Source: DASYML01 sp034665545 (GTDB taxonomy: Bacteria; Acidobacteriota; Blastocatellia; Pyrinomonadales; Pyrinomonadaceae). From it: a stretch of DNA of 5,214 nucleotides. The stretch covers positions 1 through 5,214 of the forward strand of contig JAXDFO010000262.1 of NCBI GenBank assembly GCA_034665545.1, written 5' to 3'. Position 1 is the stretch's first letter. Each line of letters opens with the position of its first letter. The notes under the pieces are model-generated. The model saw only the letters and a program-made list of their open reading frames with translations. It was not told where the DNA came from and ran no database searches. Below are positions 5,107 to 5,214 of this stretch, in pieces. The position numbers were made by a program, and so were the translations under genes.

Positions 5107-5214
5107 ATCAAAAAGGAACCAGGTTTTCACCCTCGCGTTGGATGTATTTGTGGATGCCGCTCGTGCGACTCTCTCAAGAGCGAGAGAGCGCCGTCGTGGA
5201 TTCGCCCTAACCCT
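5096..5214 (+). CDS. Partial ORF at the window end, function unknown
   Basis: From ATG at 5096 the frame stays open for 39 codons to the end of the window, so only the N-terminus is visible. It starts MRSQSKRNQVFTLALDVFVD and continues through an Arg-rich stretch (residues 22-34), ending RRRGFALT at 32-39. TGAG lies 6 bases before the ATG, the same arrangement as at lon, and a plausible promoter is about 50 bases upstream. GTG at 5066 is an alternative in-frame start. The closing RRRGFALT resembles the cleavage site of type IV pilin-like proteins (basic residues, then G-F and a hydrophobic stretch), but the hydrophobic helix would lie outside the window and a 34-residue leader would be long. 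It is too short for a functional call. Confidence 0.4.
   Translation, partial: MRSQSKRNQVFTLALDVFVDAARATLSRARERRRGFALT

Noticed and set aside
4913..5107. A 64-codon minus-strand frame in the gap after lon
   Set aside because: There is no competing gene here, but it would need a TTG start with no Shine-Dalgarno sequence, it runs through the stem-loop region, and its peptide is unremarkable.
5169..5188. CTCTCTC/GAGAGAG hairpin near the window end
   Set aside because: It is a simple-sequence stem inside the probable partial coding frame (Arg/Ser codons), with no T-run and no sign of function.
1..5214. Defence system, CRISPR array, transposon, integron, tRNA or rRNA
   Set aside because: No spaced direct-repeat array, transposase or integrase motifs, terminal repeats or cloverleaf were seen; the gene content is housekeeping.

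Overview
The window looks like a stretch of a GC-rich bacterial chromosome. It holds four complete genes, all on the + strand, followed by the start of a fifth. In order they are a polytopic membrane protein of the lysylphosphatidylglycerol synthase transmembrane-region/UPF0104 (flippase-like) family, the ribonucleotide reductase repressor NrdR, a small heat-shock protein (Hsp20/alpha-crystallin) and the ATP-dependent protease Lon. No mobile element, CRISPR array, tRNA or rRNA was seen. The taxon cannot be fixed from the sequence alone. The gene content, the codon usage and the AT-richer spacers with seven-base repeat periodicity would suit Acidobacteriota (Blastocatellia-like), but that is an inference of modest confidence.

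Layout: 1-138 is an upstream spacer with a candidate promoter and a GC-rich hairpin next to the first start codon. The membrane protein occupies 139-1251. A 79-base spacer carries tandem seven-base repeats and a 28-codon ORF that overlaps both neighbouring genes by ATGA junctions. nrdR is 1331-1810, with an excellent ribosome binding site. A 77-base spacer is almost entirely an imperfect inverted repeat. hsp20 is 1888-2358, then a 52-base spacer, then lon at 2411-4861. The last 353 bases hold a run of short stem-loops, a possible promoter and the first 39 codons of a probable gene that runs off the window.

How the genes fit together: hsp20 and lon form a natural proteostasis pair, with a holdase that keeps unfolded protein soluble and a protease that degrades it. 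nrdR links dNTP supply to ATP/dATP levels, and its placement here may be only syntenic. The membrane protein is probably an envelope lipid-handling protein of unknown substrate. All four genes are separated by 52-79 bases on one strand, so co-transcription is possible but not shown.

The coding content is ordinary and no new multi-gene system is evident. What deserves a second look is in the spacers: seven-base periodicity in three consecutive spacers, the bridging mini-ORF before nrdR, the fold in front of hsp20 (which has no visible Shine-Dalgarno sequence), and the inverted repeat that surrounds the start of the fifth gene.
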